64,000 bases of DNA from CAWBRY01 sp963791295 (GTDB lineage: Bacteria > Bacteroidota > Bacteroidia > Chitinophagales > Chitinophagaceae), in the NCBI GenBank assembly GCA_963791295.1, contig CAWBRY010000001.1, positions 1,922,001 to 1,986,000 on the forward strand, given 5' to 3'. Positions 44,301 through 52,300 of this stretch are shown piece after piece; the stretch's first letter is position 1; each line of letters opens with the position of its first letter. The notes under the pieces are model-generated. The model saw nothing but the letters and a program-made list of their open reading frames with translations, was not told the origin of the DNA and searched no databases. The position numbers and the translations under genes were made by a program.

Positions 44301-47300
44301 CATCACAAGAACGTTGGATAATACGCCACCAACGGCTTCGGATCCTGCTCCGATCAACCTGGCCGGATGTAACGCAGCAGTTCCTGCACCAGATATCACA
44401 GTGGTAACTGACGAAGCAGACAATTGCGGCACTCCGGTAGTTGCCTTTGTCTCTGATGCTACCTCACTGGTTAACTGTGTTGAAACAATTACAAGAATTT
44501 ATAGTGTCACTGATGCTTGTAACAATACAATCAACGTTACTCAGATCATCACTCGCACACTGGATAACACGCCACCAACGGCATCAGATCCCGCTCCAAT
44601 CAACCTGGCCGGATGTAATGCAGCAGTACCGGCTCCGGATATTACGGTAGTAACTGACGAGGCAGACAATTGCGGCACTCCTGTAGTTGCCTTTGTCTCC
44701 GACGCAGCCTCTTTAGTTAATTGTGTTGAAACTATTACCAGAACATATAGTGTCACTGATGCTTGTAATAATAGTATAGCGGTTACTCAACTCATTACCA
44801 GAACACTGGATAACACGCCACCAACAGCTTCTAACCCGGCGCCGATTAACCTCGCTGGATGTAATGCGGCTGTACCTGCACCGGACATCACAGTGGTAAC
44901 GGATGAAGCAGATAATTGTGGTACACCTGTGGTTGCCTTTGTATCGGATGCAACATCATTGGTCAACTGTGTTGAAACAACAACGAGAACTTACAGTGTA
45001 ACCGACGCTTGTAACAATAGTATAACGGTTACTCAACTTATTACAAGAACGCTGGATAACACGCCACCAACGGCATCAGATCCAGCACCGATCAACCTGG
45101 CCGGATGTAACGCAGCAGTTCCTGCACCAGATATCACAGTGGTAACTGACGAAGCAGACAATTGCGGCACTCCGGTAGTTGCCTTTGTATCTGATGCTAC
45201 CTCACTGGTTAACTGTGTTGAAACAATTACAAGAATTTATAGTGTCACTGATGCTTGTAACAATACGATCAACGTTACTCAGATCATCACTCGCACACTG
45301 GATAACACGCCACCAACGGCATCAGATCCCGCTCCAATCAACCTGGCAGGATGTAATGCAGCAGTTCCTGGACCAGATATCGCAGTGGTAACTGACGAAG
45401 CAGATAATTGCGGCACTCCTGTGGTTGCCTTTGTATCGGATGCTACCTCACTGGTCAACTGCGTTGAGACCATCACAAGAATTTATAGTGTTACCGATGC
45501 TTGTAATAATAGCATAACGGTAACTCAACTTATTACCAGAACACTGGATAACACGCCACCAACGGCATCAGATCCTGCTCCAATCAACCTGGCAGGATGT
45601 AATGCGGCTGTACCGGCTCCGGATATTACGGTAGTAACAGATGAAGCAGATAATTGCGGTATTCCGGTGGTTGCCTTTGTATCGGATGCAACGTCACTGG
45701 TTAACTGCGTTGAAACAACAACGAGAACTTACAGTGTTACCGATGCTTGTAACAATACGATCAATGTAATACAGATCATCACTCGTACACTAGACAATAC
45801 TCCACCGACTGCTTCTAACCCGGCACCAATTAACCTGGCCGGATGTAATGCAGCTGTTCCTGCACCAGATATTACAGTGGTAACTGACGAAGCAGATAAT
45901 TGCGGAACTCCGGTAGTTGCCTTTGTATCGGATGCAACATCACTAGTCAATTGCGTTGAGACCATTACCAGGATTTATAGTGTCACCGATGCGTGTAACA
46001 ATACGATCAATGTAACTCAGATTATTACCAGAACACTGGATAACACACCGCCAACAGCATCTGATCCTGCTCCAATCAACCTGGCAGGATGTAATGCAGC
46101 GGTTCCGGCTCCGGATATTACGGTAGTAACGGATGAAGCGGACAATTGCGGTATCCCGGTAGTTGCCTTTGTATCTGATGCAACGTCGCTGGTTAACTGT
46201 GTTGAAACAACCACTCGCACTTATAGTGTCACCGATGCTTGTAACAATACGATCAATGTAACTCAACTCATTACAAGAACGCTGGATAATACTCCACCAA
46301 CAGCATCTGATCCTGCTCCAATCAACCTGGCTGGATGTAATGCGGCTGTACCGGCTCCGGATATCACAGTAGTTACTGATGAAGCAGATAATTGCGGCAC
46401 TCCGGTAGTAGCCTTTGTATCTGATGCAACCTCACTGGTCAACTGCGTTGAGACCATCACCAGAATTTACAGTGTCACTGACGCCTGTAACAATACGATC
46501 AATGTTACCCAGATTATTACCAGAACATTGGATAACACGCCACCAACGGCATCAGATCCAGCACCGATCAACCTGGCCGGATGTAATGCAGCTGTTCCTG
46601 CACCAGATATTACAGTGGTTACTGACGAGGCAGATAATTGCGGAACTCCGGTAGTTGCCTTTGTATCGGATGCAACATCACTGGTCAACTGCGTTGAGAC
46701 GATTACCAGAACTTATAGTGTCACCGATGCTTGTAATAATAGCATAACGGTTACTCAGATCATAACCAGAACACTGGATAACACGCCACCAACGGCATCA
46801 GATCCTGCGCCAATCAACCTGGCTGGTTGTAATGCAGCTGTACCGGCGCCGGATATCACAGTGGTCACCGATGAAGCAGATAATTGCGGTACACCTGTGG
46901 TTGCCTTTGTATCGGATGCAACATCGCTCGTTAACTGCGTTGAAACAACAACGAGAACGTATAGTGTCACCGATGCATGTAATAATACCATCAATGTTAT
47001 CCAACTCATTACTCGCACACTGGATAACACGCCACCAACAGCATCAGATCCTGCTCCGATCAACCTGGCTGGATGTAATGCGGCTGTTCCTGCTCCGGAT
47101 ATTGCAGTAGTCACCGATGAAGCAGATAATTGTGGCACTCCGGTAGTTGCCTTTGTCTCTGATGCTACCTCACTGGTTAACTGCGTTGAAACGATTACCA
47201 GAATATATAGTGTCACCGATGCTTGTAACAATACGATCAATGTAACCCAGATCATTACCAGAACACTGGACAACACTCCACCAACGGCTTCTGATCCTGC

Positions 47301-49323
47301 TCCAATCAACCTGGCAGGATGTAATGCCGCTGTTCCTGCGCCAGATATCACGGTAGTAACAGATGAAGCTGATAACTGCGGTATCCCGGTAGTTGCCTTT
47401 GTATCGGATGCAACATCACTCGTTAACTGTGTTGAAACAATTACCAGAACATACAGCGTAACCGATGCTTGTAACAATACGATCAATGTTACTCAGATCA
47501 TTACTCGCACACTGGATAACACGCCACCAACAGCATCCGATCCTGCTCCAATCAACCTGGCAGGATGTAATGCAGCGGTTCCTGCGCCAGATATTACAGT
47601 GGTAACTGACGAAGCAGATAATTGCGGTATCCCGGTAGTTGCCTTTGTCTCTGATGCAACATCGCTCGTTAATTGTGTTGAGACAACAACAAGAACATAT
47701 AGTGTAACCGACGCTTGTAACAACAGTATAACGGTAACTCAACTTATTACCAGAACACTGGATAACACGCCACCAACGGCTTCTGATCCTGCTCCGATCA
47801 ACCTGGCCGGATGTAATGCGGCTGTACCGGCTCCGGATATTGCAGTAGTCACCGATGAAGCAGATAATTGCGGTATTCCGGTAGTTGCCTTTGTCTCTGA
47901 TGCTACCTCACTGGTTAACTGCGTTGAAACGATTACCAGAATATATAGTGTCACCGATGCTTGTAACAATACGATCAATGTAACCCAGATCATTACCAGA
48001 ACACTGGACAACACTCCACCAACGGCTTCTGATCCTGCTCCAATCAACCTGGCTGGTTGTAATGCAGCTGTTCCTGCTTCGGATATTACGGTAGTAACAG
48101 ATGAAGCTGATAACTGCGGTATCCCGGTAGTTGCCTTTGTATCGGATGCAACATCACTTGTTAACTGTGTTGAAACAATTACAAGAATTTATAGTGTCAC
48201 TGATGCTTGTAACAATACAATCAACGTTACTCAGATCATCACTCGCACACTGGATAACACGCCACCAACGGCATCAGATCCCGCTCCAATCAACCTGGCA
48301 GGATGTAATGCAGCTGTTCCTGCTCCAGATATCGCAGTGGTAACTGACGAAGCAGATAATTGCGGTATCCCGGTAGTTGCCTTTGTATCGGATGCTACCT
48401 CATTAGTGAATTGTGTTGAGACAACAACCAGAACATATAGTGTGACTGATGCTTGTAATAATAGCATAACGGTTACCCAACTCATCACAAGAACACTCGA
48501 CAACACTCCACCAACGGCATCAGATCCTGCGCCGATCAACCTGGCCGGATGTAATGCAGCTGTTCCTGCTCCGGATATCACAGTAGTTACTGATGAAGCA
48601 GATAATTGCGGCACTCCGGTAGTAGCCTTTGTATCTGATGCAACCTCACTGGTCAACTGCGTTGAGACCATCACCAGAATTTACAGTGTCACTGACGCCT
48701 GTAACAATACGATCAATGTTACCCAGATCATTACTCGCACACTGGATAACACGCCACCAACGGCATCAGATCCAGCACCGATCAACCTGGCCGGATGTAA
48801 TGCAGCTGTTCCTGCACCAGATATTACAGTGGTAACTGACGAAGCAGATAATTGCGGCACTCCTGTAGTTGCCTTTGTCTCCGATGCAACCTCTTTAGTT
48901 AATTGTGTTGAGACGATTACCAGGACATATAGTGTCACTGATGCTTGTAACAATACGATCAATGTTACTCAGATCATTACTCGCACACTGGATAACACGC
49001 CACCAACAGCATCGGATCCTGCGCCAATCAACCTGGCAGGATGTAATGCAGCTGTTCCTGCACCTGATATTGCGGTCGTGACGGATGCAGCAGATAATTG
49101 CGGTATTCCGGTAGTTGCCTTTGTATCGGATGCTACCTCATTAGTGAATTGTGTTGAGACAACAACCAGAACATATAGTGTGACTGATGCTTGTAATAAT
49201 AGCATAACGGTTACCCAACTCATCACAAGAACACTCGACAACACTCCACCAACGGCATCAGATCCTGCTCCGATCAACCTGGCGGATGTAATGCAGCGGT
49301 TCCTGCTCCGGATATCACAGTAG
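32323..49323 (+). CDS. module C adhesin, segment 1: chassis and first 33 of the 82-residue repeats
   Basis: A 5,666-codon frame. The signal peptide has a charged 22-residue n-region (MNHSVEEIT...RRRK) before the hydrophobic core. From ISSTAAGGPWNSTATW the N-terminus parallels module B. Between GSVTF (32698) and QLTLNG (33495) it has ~224 extra residues rich in GGTxxI and SGGTxNI motifs, typical of a parallel beta-helix. PKD domain at about 34040-34280; repeats and domains as listed separately; HYR at about 40590-40870 (TWTGTDPCGNTSQCTT); PKD-like domain at about 40873-41124. The frame is lost at 49283: AACCTGGCGGATG is one base short of AACCTGGC(A/C/G)GGATG found in every other unit. A false stop TAG follows at 49321-49323. 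Confidence 0.9.
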   Translation: MNHSVEEITALHYSLDRRRKLSFLPVRVICFLSFLLLLSFSNKLQAQISSTAAGGPWNSTATWVGGVIPGSTDDVIIVGGATVTVDAGTNACQNLTITGTLDFDPAVNLDVNGDWTNNGSFNAGTGSVTFRGAGNSTISGNAITTFNDIIVNKGTGVTSVLESNGIGAISNTGVLTLTNGILEITNGTFDFGGITGPTIPASAGLWVNGGTLLGGPFTVDNRGWIRVSAGTANFGTNSGNSLHIGFNGYFDVSGGTVNIAGRLENAASSPLIPSVPGNGVSISGGTINLNTVGQSDNGLASFDMTNTSELHITGGTIIIENPNSNATPFNDINIISGGTKSITGGTFQIGNASTATGRTFLINSGIPLFNLTINNTNNPRVSLNNDLTINNQLTLNGHLLLNNENLILGSTAPAINGTLAANAGMIVSNNGLGGGEVRKLLTGNGSFTFPVGDITGTAEYSPVTLTFTSGAYAAGAYAGVKVINTKHPNNANTTDYINRYWNLSTSGITGPIYNVVSTYVPADVVGAETNVAMGKYTALPWVRYGAANTGSNQLTANAINFTGLAIGFSGITLATPTVTIDDISICEGSSIQLNPVVTGDPTITYAWTSAPAGFNSTLANPTLNPTVTTTYTLTITDGNGLTASDDAIVTVIDAATSVAGTPVVTCSNSGAVNITAGSSATNNNGITWTSSGTGTFANANSLTIATYTPSAVDIAAGSVTLTLTAIGNAPCVNATSTKTLTITAAPTAVAGTAITTCSNSPPVNITAGSSATNNAGTTWTSTGTGTFANANSLTNATYAPSAADIAAGSVTITLTAAGNGTCPDAISTKTLTINDAPTANAGTAVATCSNSGAVNITTGSSAANNNGITWTSTGTGTFANANSLTTATYTPSAADIAAGSVTITLTAIGNAPCADATSTKTLTITAAPTAVAGTPVTTCSNSAPVNITAGSSATNNGGTTWTSSGTGTFANANSLTTATYTPSAADIAAGSVTITLTASGNGTCADAVSTKTLTINAAPTAVAGTAVSTCSNTGAINITAGSSATNHNGVNWSSSGTGTFANANSLTTATYTPSAADIAAGSVTLTLTATGNAPCANATSIKTLTITQAPTSIAGTAVVTCSNGGAVNITAGSSATNNNGVNWTSSGTGTFANANSLTTATYTPSAADIAAGSVTLTLTATGNAPCANATSTKTLTINAAPSASATSNSPRCVGQTLNLNSLPAGATSYSWTGPNSFTANVQNPTIANVTTAAAGSYIVTVSNGAGCSAAATVNVVVNALPTATISYVGAPFCVSVPGTRAVTITGGPFINPSFSAAPATGLSLNTTTGGIIPSSSTPGTYIVTYNFTSPTTNCSNTTTVSVTINALPTVTSPASVCVGGSGTLSPTTGGTWVSNNPGNASVTNAGVITGIAPGTATFTFTDALTGCTRTTNSVTVNALPAVTAPASVCVSGNATLSPTTGGTWVSNSPGNATVTNAGVITGVAPGSATFTFTSTATGCSNTTSAVTVNGLPGVTAPAAVCVGGTASLTPNTGGTWVSNNPANATVTSVGVITGVAAGTATFTFTQTSTGCTSTTSPVTINALPTVTAPTSVCVGGTGALSPNTGGTWVSNNTSIATVTAGGVITGVAPGSTTFTFTQTSTGCSRTSPSVTVNALPTVTSPAGICVGGTGNLTPNSGGTWVSNAPGIASVSNAGVITGLAPGTATFTFTQTSTGCTRTTNSVAVSATPIVSISADYCAVPGRVRLMANVSNSPPVTGPFTYTWSTNPIQPLPTTQTIDVDIVGAYTVVVTSSSGCSGTASINVSNELVQNGNFSAGNTGFFTEYTNVPLPGTNACCAGMWPEGTYAVNTNANAYHANFWGREHSTVGQTGNFLMINGSTNQIGAPPHLRVIWQETVTIQPNTDYYFSAWAMNLNPASPARLRFEINGVQVGTIADLTVAPTPTNAGQVSVNNWVRFYSNPVWNSGAATTAQIRIINLNLTAGGNDFGLDDISFGTLTSFLQLTSPFGSDGQTVCENTPIANISYSYGSPAVIVDGLPPGLTTNVVGNVITISGTPVGSGVFNYSVTTTGSCTQIVKFGSITINPAPTLTIVDPPAACSPSTVDITTTAVQTFNNGNTTTYWFNAAGTTAIPAANGTPTAISVSGTYYIKSVFTSTGCSIIRPVVVTVNPVPTLTVVNPPAVCSPATVDITTTSVQTTNTGTTTTYWSDAAATVSLASPNAISTSGTYYIKSALATGCFVIRPVTVTINPIPTLTIVDPPAVCAPTTVNITTSSVQTANTGTTTTYWSDAAGTIAIPAGNGTPAALTVGGTYYIRSSFATGCFVIRPVIVTINPKPNLVITNPPAVCSPATADLTAAAVTAGSTLLGGTLTYWTDAPATITYTTPTTATAGTYYIKVTTALGCTDVKPVVVTVNSTPAITPQNACIGGGNITFAQTGGGAGGTWSVSGGGTIVAGTGVFTPGTAGCFNVTYTTSSGCPGVLAFTVFPAAPALTIANTCNAAFTLPTLPTVAGFTAQFSIDGGTFSATPTVPTSVGCHQVRARYVLAADCGTTLAGTAGTGTCGETTVGVIIFPSAPTITAPANACNAQLTINTTSVPVPTIAGFSIRYSVDGGSFAASVNIAAASVGCHSIQAKYVLAAACGGFPPGFSLLTGPCANSNTVNVIMFPPAPAAPTLNAGCGAILVTPPPNVTVTAPATGTFTAQYSFDDGATWGANTPPTADNCAGYRIRTRYVTTAACGTVAANTASIIAACQMSPATIRTVDLTGPVLTCPGPVNLCTVPSNNYTIPVVTGIDACGGTITYTYQVTGATTRSGTGNDASGTFNQGISTITWTGTDPCGNTSQCTTTVTIASLVCNITGPDNVCPGSTNIYTAPAGMTTYSWSITAGTATISGSATGQTVSIVAPATCSSYTLSLTITNNGCSSTCTQVFSATDITPPTASNPAPINLTGCNAAIPAPDITVVTDEADNCGIPTVAFVSDATALVNCVETTTRTYRVTDICNNTINVTQTITRTLDNTLPTASNPAAINLAGCNAAVPAPDITVVTDEADNCGTPVVAFVSDATSLVNCVETVTRIYSVTDACNNTINVTQIITRTLDNTPPTASNPAAITLAGCNAAVPAPDITVVTDEADNCGTPVVAFVSDATSLVNCVETTTRTYSVTDACNNTINVTQVITRTLDNTPPTASNPAAINLAGCNAAVPAPDVAVVTDEADNCGTPVVAFVSDATSLVNCIETTTRTYSVTDACNNTINVTQIITRTLDNTPPTASNPAPINLAGCNAAVPAPDITVVTDEADNCGTPVVAFVSDAISLLNCVETITRIYSVTDACNNTINVTQIITRTLDNTPPTASNPAAINLAGCNAAVPAPDITVVTDEADNCGIPVVAFVSDAASLVNCVETITRTYSVTDACNNSITVTQLITRTLDNTPPTASNPATINLAGCNAAVPAPDITVVTDEADNCGTPVVAFVSDATSLVNCVETTTRTYSVTDACNNSITVTQLITRTLDNTPPTASDPAPINLAGCNAAVPAPDITVVTDEADNCGTPVVAFVSDATSLINCVETITRIYSVTDACNNTINVTQIITRTLDNTPPTASDPAPINLAGCNAAVPAPDITVVTDEADNCGTPVVAFVSDAISLLNCVETITRIYSVTDACNNTINVTQIITRTLDNTPPTASDPAPINLAGCNAAVPAPDIAVVTDEADNCGALVVAFVSDATSLVNCVETTTRTYSVTDACNNSITVTQLITRTLDNTPPTASDPAPINLAGCNAAVPAPDITVVTDEADNCGTPVVAFVSDATSLINCVETITRIYSVTDACNNTINVTQIITRTLDNTPPTASDPAPINLAGCNAAVPAPDITVVTDEADNCGTPVVAFVSDAISLLNCVETITRIYSVTDACNNTINVSQIITRTLDNTPPTASNPAAINLAGCNAAVPAPDITVVTDEADNCGIPVVAFVSDATSLVNCVETTTRTYSVTDACNNSITVTQLITRTLDNTPPTASDPAPINLAGCNAAVPAPDITVVTDEADNCGTPVVAFVSDATSLVNCVETITRIYSVTDACNNTINVTQIITRTLDNTPPTASDPAPINLAGCNAAVPAPDITVVTDEADNCGTPVVAFVSDAASLVNCVETITRTYSVTDACNNSIAVTQLITRTLDNTPPTASNPAPINLAGCNAAVPAPDITVVTDEADNCGTPVVAFVSDATSLVNCVETTTRTYSVTDACNNSITVTQLITRTLDNTPPTASDPAPINLAGCNAAVPAPDITVVTDEADNCGTPVVAFVSDATSLVNCVETITRIYSVTDACNNTINVTQIITRTLDNTPPTASDPAPINLAGCNAAVPGPDIAVVTDEADNCGTPVVAFVSDATSLVNCVETITRIYSVTDACNNSITVTQLITRTLDNTPPTASDPAPINLAGCNAAVPAPDITVVTDEADNCGIPVVAFVSDATSLVNCVETTTRTYSVTDACNNTINVIQIITRTLDNTPPTASNPAPINLAGCNAAVPAPDITVVTDEADNCGTPVVAFVSDATSLVNCVETITRIYSVTDACNNTINVTQIITRTLDNTPPTASDPAPINLAGCNAAVPAPDITVVTDEADNCGIPVVAFVSDATSLVNCVETTTRTYSVTDACNNTINVTQLITRTLDNTPPTASDPAPINLAGCNAAVPAPDITVVTDEADNCGTPVVAFVSDATSLVNCVETITRIYSVTDACNNTINVTQIITRTLDNTPPTASDPAPINLAGCNAAVPAPDITVVTDEADNCGTPVVAFVSDATSLVNCVETITRTYSVTDACNNSITVTQIITRTLDNTPPTASDPAPINLAGCNAAVPAPDITVVTDEADNCGTPVVAFVSDATSLVNCVETTTRTYSVTDACNNTINVIQLITRTLDNTPPTASDPAPINLAGCNAAVPAPDIAVVTDEADNCGTPVVAFVSDATSLVNCVETITRIYSVTDACNNTINVTQIITRTLDNTPPTASDPAPINLAGCNAAVPAPDITVVTDEADNCGIPVVAFVSDATSLVNCVETITRTYSVTDACNNTINVTQIITRTLDNTPPTASDPAPINLAGCNAAVPAPDITVVTDEADNCGIPVVAFVSDATSLVNCVETTTRTYSVTDACNNSITVTQLITRTLDNTPPTASDPAPINLAGCNAAVPAPDIAVVTDEADNCGIPVVAFVSDATSLVNCVETITRIYSVTDACNNTINVTQIITRTLDNTPPTASDPAPINLAGCNAAVPASDITVVTDEADNCGIPVVAFVSDATSLVNCVETITRIYSVTDACNNTINVTQIITRTLDNTPPTASDPAPINLAGCNAAVPAPDIAVVTDEADNCGIPVVAFVSDATSLVNCVETTTRTYSVTDACNNSITVTQLITRTLDNTPPTASDPAPINLAGCNAAVPAPDITVVTDEADNCGTPVVAFVSDATSLVNCVETITRIYSVTDACNNTINVTQIITRTLDNTPPTASDPAPINLAGCNAAVPAPDITVVTDEADNCGTPVVAFVSDATSLVNCVETITRTYSVTDACNNTINVTQIITRTLDNTPPTASDPAPINLAGCNAAVPAPDIAVVTDAADNCGIPVVAFVSDATSLVNCVETTTRTYSVTDACNNSITVTQLITRTLDNTPPTASDPAPINLADVMQRFLLRISQ

Positions 49324-52300
49324 TTACTGATGAAGCAGATAATTGCGGCACTCCGGTAGTTGCCTTTGTATCGGATGCAACATCACTGGTTAACTGTGTT
49401 GAGACCATCACCAGAATTTATAGTGTCACTGATGCATGTAACAATACGATCAATGTTACCCAGATCATCACCAGAACACTCGATAACACGCCACCAACGG
49501 CTTCGGATCCGGCTCCAATCAACCTGGCCGGATGTAATGCAGCTGTTCCTGCACCAGATATTACAGTGGTTACTGACGAGGCAGATAATTGCGGAACTCC
49601 GGTAGTTGCCTTTGTATCGGATGCAACGTCGCTGGTTAACTGCGTTGAGACGATCACAAGAACTTATAGTGTCACTGACGCTTGTAACAACAGTATAACA
49701 GTTACCCAGCTCATCACAAGAACACTTGATAACACGCCGCCAACAGCATCAAATCCTGCTACGATCAACCTGGCAGGATGTAATGCAGCTGTACCTGCAC
49801 CGGATATTACAGTGGTCACCGATGCGGCCGACAATTGCGGCACTCCGGTAGTTGCCTTTGTCTCTGATGCAACGTCGCTGGTTAACTGTGTTGAAACAAC
49901 CACTCGCACTTATAGTGTCACCGATGCTTGTAACAATACGATCAATGTAACTCAACTCATTACAAGAACGCTGGATAATACGCCGCCAACGGCATCCGAT
50001 CCTGCTCCAATCAACCTCGCCGGATGTAATGCAGCGGTTCCTGCTCCGGATATCACAGTAGTTACTGATGAAGCAGATAATTGCGGAACGCCGGTAGTAG
50101 CCTTTGTATCGGATGCTACCTCACTGGTCAACTGCGTTGAGACCATCACCAGAATTTATAGTGTCACTGACGCTTGTAACAATACTATCAATGTTACTCA
50201 GATCATCACTCGCACACTGGATAATACGCCGCCAACAGCTTCTAATCCTGCTCCGATCAACCTGGCCGGATGTAATGCAGCAGTACCGGCTCCGGATATC
50301 ACAGTCGTCACTGATGCAGCAGATAATTGCGGTACGCCGGTAGTTGCTTTTGTATCGGACGCTACATCATTAGTCAACTGTGTTGAAACTACAACGAGAA
50401 CCTACAGTGTCACCGACGCTTGTAATAATACTATCAACGTTACCCAGCTCATCACAAGAACACTTGATAACACGCCGCCAACAGCATCAAATCCTGCTCC
50501 AATCAACCTGGCAGGATGTAATGCAGCGGTTCCTGCACCAGATATCACAGTGGTAACGGATGAAGCAGATAATTGCGGTATCCCGGTAGTTGCCTTTGTA
50601 TCGGATGCGACCTCTTTAGTTAACTGCGTTGAAACAACAACAAGAACATATAGTGTCACCGATGCTTGTAACAATACGATCAATGTTACTCAGATCATCA
50701 CTCGCACACTGGATAACACGCCACCAACGGCTTCAGATCCTGCTCCGATTAACCTGGCGGGATGTAATGCGGCTGTACCGGCTCCGGATATCACAGTGGT
50801 AACTGACGAAGCAGACAATTGCGGCACTCCGGTAGTTGCCTTTGTCTCCGATGCAACTTCACTTGTTAACTGCGTTGAGACCATCACAAGAATTTATAGT
50901 GTCACTGACGCTTGTAACAATACGATCAATGTTACTCAGATCATTACCAGAACACTTGATAACACGCCACCAACGGCATCAGATCCTGCTCCGATCAACC
51001 TGGCCGGATGTAATGCGGCTGTTCCTGCACCGGATATTACAGTGGTCACCGATGCGGCCGACAATTGCGGCACTCCGGTAGTTGCTTTTGTATCGGATGC
51101 AACGTCGCTGGTTAACTGCGTTGAGACCATCACAAGAATTTATAGTGTCACTGACGCTTGTAACAATACAATTAATGTTACTCAGATTATTACTCGCACA
51201 CTGGATAACACGCCACCAACGGCATCAGATCCTGCTCCGATTAACCTGGCGGGATGTAATGCGGCTGTACCTGCACCGGATATTACAGTGGTCACCGATG
51301 CGGCCGACAATTGCGGCACTCCGGTAGTTGCCTTTGTCTCTGACGCTACATCATTAGTTAACTGCGTTGAAACCACAACGAGAACATATAGTGTAACCGA
51401 TGCTTGTAATAATAGCATAACAGTTACCCAGCTTATCACACGAACACTGGACAACACGCCACCAACGGCATCAGACCCTGCTCCAATTAACCTGGCAGGA
51501 TGTAATGCAGCAGTTCCTGCTCCGGATATTACGGTGGTTACCGATGAAGCAGATAATTGCGGAACGCCGGTAGTTGCTTTTGTATCGGATGCTACCTCAC
51601 TGGTTAACTGCGTTGAAACGATTACCAGAATATATAGTGTCACCGATGCTTGTAACAATACAATCAATGTAACCCAGATCATTACCAGAACACTGGATAA
51701 CACGCCACCAACGGCTTCTAATCCTGCTCCGATCAACCTGGCCGGATGTAATGCAGCAGTACCGGCTCCGGATATCACAGTCGTCACTGATGCAGCAGAT
51801 AATTGCGGTACGCCGGTAGTTGCTTTTGTATCGGACGCTACATCATTAGTCAACTGTGTTGAAACTACAACGAGAACCTACAGTGTCACCGACGCTTGTA
51901 ATAATACTATCAACGTTACCCAGCTCATCACAAGAACACTTGATAACACGCCGCCAACAGCATCAAATCCTGCTCCAATCAACCTGGCAGGATGTAATGC
52001 AGCGGTTCCTGCACCAGATATCACAGTGGTAACGGATGAAGCAGATAATTGCGGTATCCCGGTAGTTGCCTTTGTATCGGATGCGACCTCTTTAGTTAAC
52101 TGCGTTGAAACAACAACAAGAACATATAGTGTAACGGACGCTTGTAACAATACGATCAATGTTACTCAGATCATCACTCGCACACTGGATAACACGCCAC
52201 CAACGGCTTCAGATCCTGCTCCGATTAATCTGGCGGGATGTAATGCGGCTGTTCCGGCTCCGGATATCACAGTGGTAACTGACGAAGCAGACAATTGCGG

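Noticed and set aside
49360..51327. Leucine-rich + strand frames of ~80 codons repeated through the 246-bp array
   Set aside because: They are off-frame readings of the same repeat; each ends within one unit and the composition is that of a shifted frame.
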